Source: an uncultured Oscillospiraceae bacterium
Lineage (GTDB): Bacteria > Bacillota > Clostridia > Oscillospirales > Oscillospiraceae
DNA: 31,289 bases
Reading direction: 5' to 3'
Assembly (NCBI GenBank): GCA_934561175.1
Contig: CAKTFW010000015.1
Span: 1-31,289 of the forward strand
Part shown: positions 31,070-31,289 of the stretch, piece by piece
Position numbering within the stretch: the first letter of the stretch is position 1
Layout of the letters: every line of letters begins with the position of its first letter
The notes under the pieces: model-generated
What the model saw: the letters and a program-made list of their open reading frames with translations, nothing else
Database searches by the model: none
Told to the model about the DNA's origin: nothing
Translations under genes and position numbers: made by a program

Positions 31070-31289
31070 ATGAGATATTCCGTGTTAAGAAATTGCAAAG
31101 ATCGCCTTATTTTTCATTTTCGTCAATGCCAGCCACGGCCCGTCATCTCCTGGCTTCTGCTCAGCGCAGCGCTGTTAACCGCCGCCAGTCTCCCCGGATA
31201 TTTCCTGCAAAACACAGCTGCATCGACACCAGCAGTCGTGCAGTCTGCTCAGCAAACACAAGCAGGACCTCAATCCATCAGTCCAGATG
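31070..31289 (+). CDS. 5' part of a membrane-anchored or exported protein, cut by window edge
   Basis: An open frame of 73 codons runs from ATG 31070 off the end of the window. It has a basic N-terminus (MRYSVLRNCKDRL, then FRQCQPRP), a hydrophobic segment (VISWLLLSAALLTAASLPGYFL, residues about 26-47, given approximately) and then an Ala/Gln/Thr/Pro-rich linker (PAVVQSAQQTQAGPQ). This is typical of a type II membrane protein or an exported wall protein such as a peptidase or LysM/NlpC protein; the functional domain is outside the window. The ribosome site is poor (AAGTGAG, 13 nt away), so the exact start is uncertain. Confidence 0.6.
   Translation, partial: MRYSVLRNCKDRLIFHFRQCQPRPVISWLLLSAALLTAASLPGYFLQNTAASTPAVVQSAQQTQAGPQSISPD

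Noticed and set aside
1..31289. CRISPR array, insertion sequence, toxin-antitoxin or known anti-phage system
   Set aside because: No spaced direct repeats, transposase motifs or defence-type domain sets were found; the only tandem repeat is the short one in mltG.

Overview
The window looks like a chromosomal segment of an anaerobic, low-to-mid GC Firmicute, most likely a gut Clostridia of the Oscillospirales/Ruminococcaceae type. Reasons: an [FeFe] hydrogenase with a Rex-like operator, formate-THF ligase behind a ZTP-type riboswitch, strong AGGAGG-type ribosome sites, frequent TTG/GTG starts, SLH surface modules, and a SpoIID-fold/peptidoglycan-binding gene set like the clostridial spore cortex enzyme SleC. 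No rRNA, tRNA, CRISPR, transposase or integrase was seen. Thirty-two complete genes are called, plus one gene cut by each window edge.

Layout. 1-1950: 5' tip of a minus-strand gene, then an [FeFe] hydrogenase whose -10 lies inside a Rex-like palindrome. 1950-6470 (minus): a tight five-gene operon, wecG/tagA-like glycosyltransferase > tmk > 5-formyl-THF cyclo-ligase > mltG > U32 peptidase-like tRNA hydroxylation protein. 6534-8890: a phage-type lysis cassette (XhlA-like protein > holin > amidase with an SLH-like tail) facing away from a cysteine-rich conserved gene of unknown function. 8928-12605: a CmpB-type membrane protein divergent from a HAD phosphatase, then a Na/Pi cotransporter with a PhoU-like tail. 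12606-15211: a lipoprotein head to head with a DUF1294 protein, then tsaE > tsaB > upp. 15358-17885: a RodA/FtsW polymerase and an exported cadherin-like/SLH protein. 17904-20171: ZTP riboswitch > fhs > acidic coiled-coil protein. 20185-24506: M16 (inactive) > M16 (active) > lgt > folD, all overlapping. 24566-26699: prmA and a membrane-anchored DUF4015-type glycosidase-like protein. 26721-29107: a three-gene set resembling a SleC enzyme divided over separate polypeptides. 29109-30963: citrate synthase and a DUF3783 protein. The right edge cuts a membrane-anchored or exported protein.

How the genes work together. Three folate one-carbon enzymes (5-formyl-THF cyclo-ligase, Fhs, FolD) sit in three transcription units, and only fhs has a visible ZTP riboswitch. 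A cell-envelope theme runs through the window: MltG, RodA, WecG/TagA, Lgt, amidase/holin, SLH proteins and PG-binding proteins. The two parts most worth a second look are the stand-alone lysis cassette with its cysteine-rich divergent neighbour, and the divided SleC-like operon. Both cysteine-rich gene and SleC-like operon carry a similar CATACA[C/G]T element a short distance upstream, a weak hint of shared sporulation-sigma control. All functional assignments come from reading motifs by eye; no search was run.
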